Positions 6,072 through 6,744 of a DNA stretch of 6,744 nt are shown here, in pieces. Under the pieces are notes generated by a model. That model was not told where the DNA came from and searched no databases. It worked only from the letters and a program-made list of their open reading frames with translations. Where the stretch lies: positions 1 through 6,744 of the forward strand of contig LUZV01000006.1 in the NCBI GenBank assembly GCA_001603765.1, in the 5' to 3' direction. Every line of letters starts with the position of its first letter. Position 1 is the first letter of the stretch. The position numbers were made by a program, and so were the translations under genes. The DNA is from Anaerolineales bacterium Chloro_02 (GTDB taxonomy: Bacteria > Chloroflexota > Anaerolineae > Anaerolineales > Anaerolineaceae).

Positions 6072-6744
6072 CTATCTCCAGATCAAGGGCAGACGAGCGA
6101 CGTATTGGATCTGATACGTGAAAGTAGCCACGCTGCTATCAGTGTGCTGTGGCGCGCTGGTGTAAGCTTTAACCGTCACGACGTTGCCATGCGCGCCGGA
6201 TAAGGTGATGACACTTCCGACCGGACTGCTGGAATTTGGCGTGCTTCCATCGGTGGTGTAGTGGAATTGAGCGCCTGGCGTCGTTGATGAAAGGGTTATC
6301 ATGCCGCCATCCACAACCGTCGATCCCGAGGGCGGGTTCGCGCTTGGGGCGGCAGCCTGCGGTGCTGGCGAGATCGTGAAATTATTGCTGACCTTTGTCA
6401 GTTGAATTGTTTCGAAATCATAAACCGCGTGCTTAATATTCTCGCTAGCAATTGTTGCCAACGCTGTCAGGCTGTAGGTGCCGGGTTTGTCCACGCTCAA
6501 ATCGGTGAAGCTGGCGCTGCCATCTGTGAAACCCAGAGAAGTTGTGCCGCTCAGATTGGCTCCATTTGGAACTGTTAGGGATACTGTCACATCCGCGCTT
6601 ACGACCCCAATAATGCGATCTCCGTTAGGCCCATTGAGGCTCGCGACTGGATTGGGGTTAAGCACTCCGTAAGCCTGCGCGCCGCCTGGCTGTGTTTGCC
6701 AATTTAATAGGGTGACCCATGGCTGATGGCGCAAAACGCGGCGG
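6072..6744 (-). CDS. Secreted or surface Ig-like/CHB_HEX_C-type protein, N-terminus beyond the window
   Basis: The last 223 residues of a larger exported protein; the frame is open to the window edge, so the true start, signal peptide and any catalytic domain lie outside. Visible part: an Ig-like domain (about 15-124) opening with QPGGAQAYGVLNPNP and containing ANLSGTTSLGFTDGSASFTD and KPGTYSLTA, a pattern common in bacterial adhesin and filler repeats. A second domain (about 131-210) contains GAQFHYTTDGSTPNSSS and a later VKAYTSA strand, the hallmark of the chitobiase/beta-hexosaminidase C-terminal domain found as an accessory module on many secreted enzymes. The protein ends in YVARLPLIWR, similar to the tail of the convergent nuclease. 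A TTG at 6734 is not a credible start, since it is not preceded by a recognisable binding site and would remove the export signal. Function of the whole protein cannot be told. Confidence 0.8.
   Translation of the reverse strand, partial: RRVLRHQPWVTLLNWQTQPGGAQAYGVLNPNPVASLNGPNGDRIIGVVSADVTVSLTVPNGANLSGTTSLGFTDGSASFTDLSVDKPGTYSLTALATIASENIKHAVYDFETIQLTKVSNNFTISPAPQAAAPSANPPSGSTVVDGGMITLSSTTPGAQFHYTTDGSTPNSSSPVGSVITLSGAHGNVVTVKAYTSAPQHTDSSVATFTYQIQYVARLPLIWR

Overview
The window looks like a chromosomal fragment of a Chloroflexota bacterium, most likely class Anaerolineae. The clues are two unrelated secreted proteins that both end in a short Leu-Pro-Leu-Ile-x-Arg tail, a tail type I recall from many exported Chloroflexota proteins, together with an ArsR-type regulator carrying a long N-terminal domain and paired with an MFS exporter. 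The assignment is from memory and from gene content, not from a marker gene. Base composition is close to balanced.

Layout. Positions 1-2055 hold a leftward operon: a regulator with a C-terminal winged helix (938-1996), then a major facilitator superfamily transporter (932 to beyond position 1, C-terminus missing). The transporter start sits at the regulator stop, so the two are probably translationally coupled. Upstream (2027-2055) is a good sigma-70-like promoter, and a perfect 6-4-6 inverted repeat fills almost all of its 17-base spacer. This is the classic position for an operator of a repressor, and suggests that the regulator controls itself and the pump.

Positions 2165-5779 hold one large rightward gene for a secreted 1204-residue nuclease of the ExeM/NucH type. 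It has a signal peptide, a lamin-tail domain, a bacterial Ig-like domain, an OB-fold-like region, an endonuclease/exonuclease/phosphatase catalytic domain with all the expected motifs, three tandem cadherin-like repeats and the Leu-Pro-Leu-Ile-Leu-Arg tail. A strong intrinsic terminator follows at 5798-5827.

Positions 6072-6744 hold the 3' end of a leftward gene for another surface or secreted protein. It has an Ig-like domain, a chitobiase/hexosaminidase C-terminal-type domain and the same kind of tail. Its own terminator is at 6008-6031. The two exported-protein genes are therefore convergent and separately terminated.

Functionally, the left part is a self-contained regulated efflux unit. 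The right part is about extracellular biology: degradation of environmental or biofilm DNA or related phosphoesters, and a second adhesive or enzymatic exported protein. I see no link between the two parts beyond adjacency, and no RNA genes, mobile elements or CRISPR arrays. I do not see a wholly new multi-gene system here; the most interesting points are the shared C-terminal tail and the operator inside the promoter spacer.
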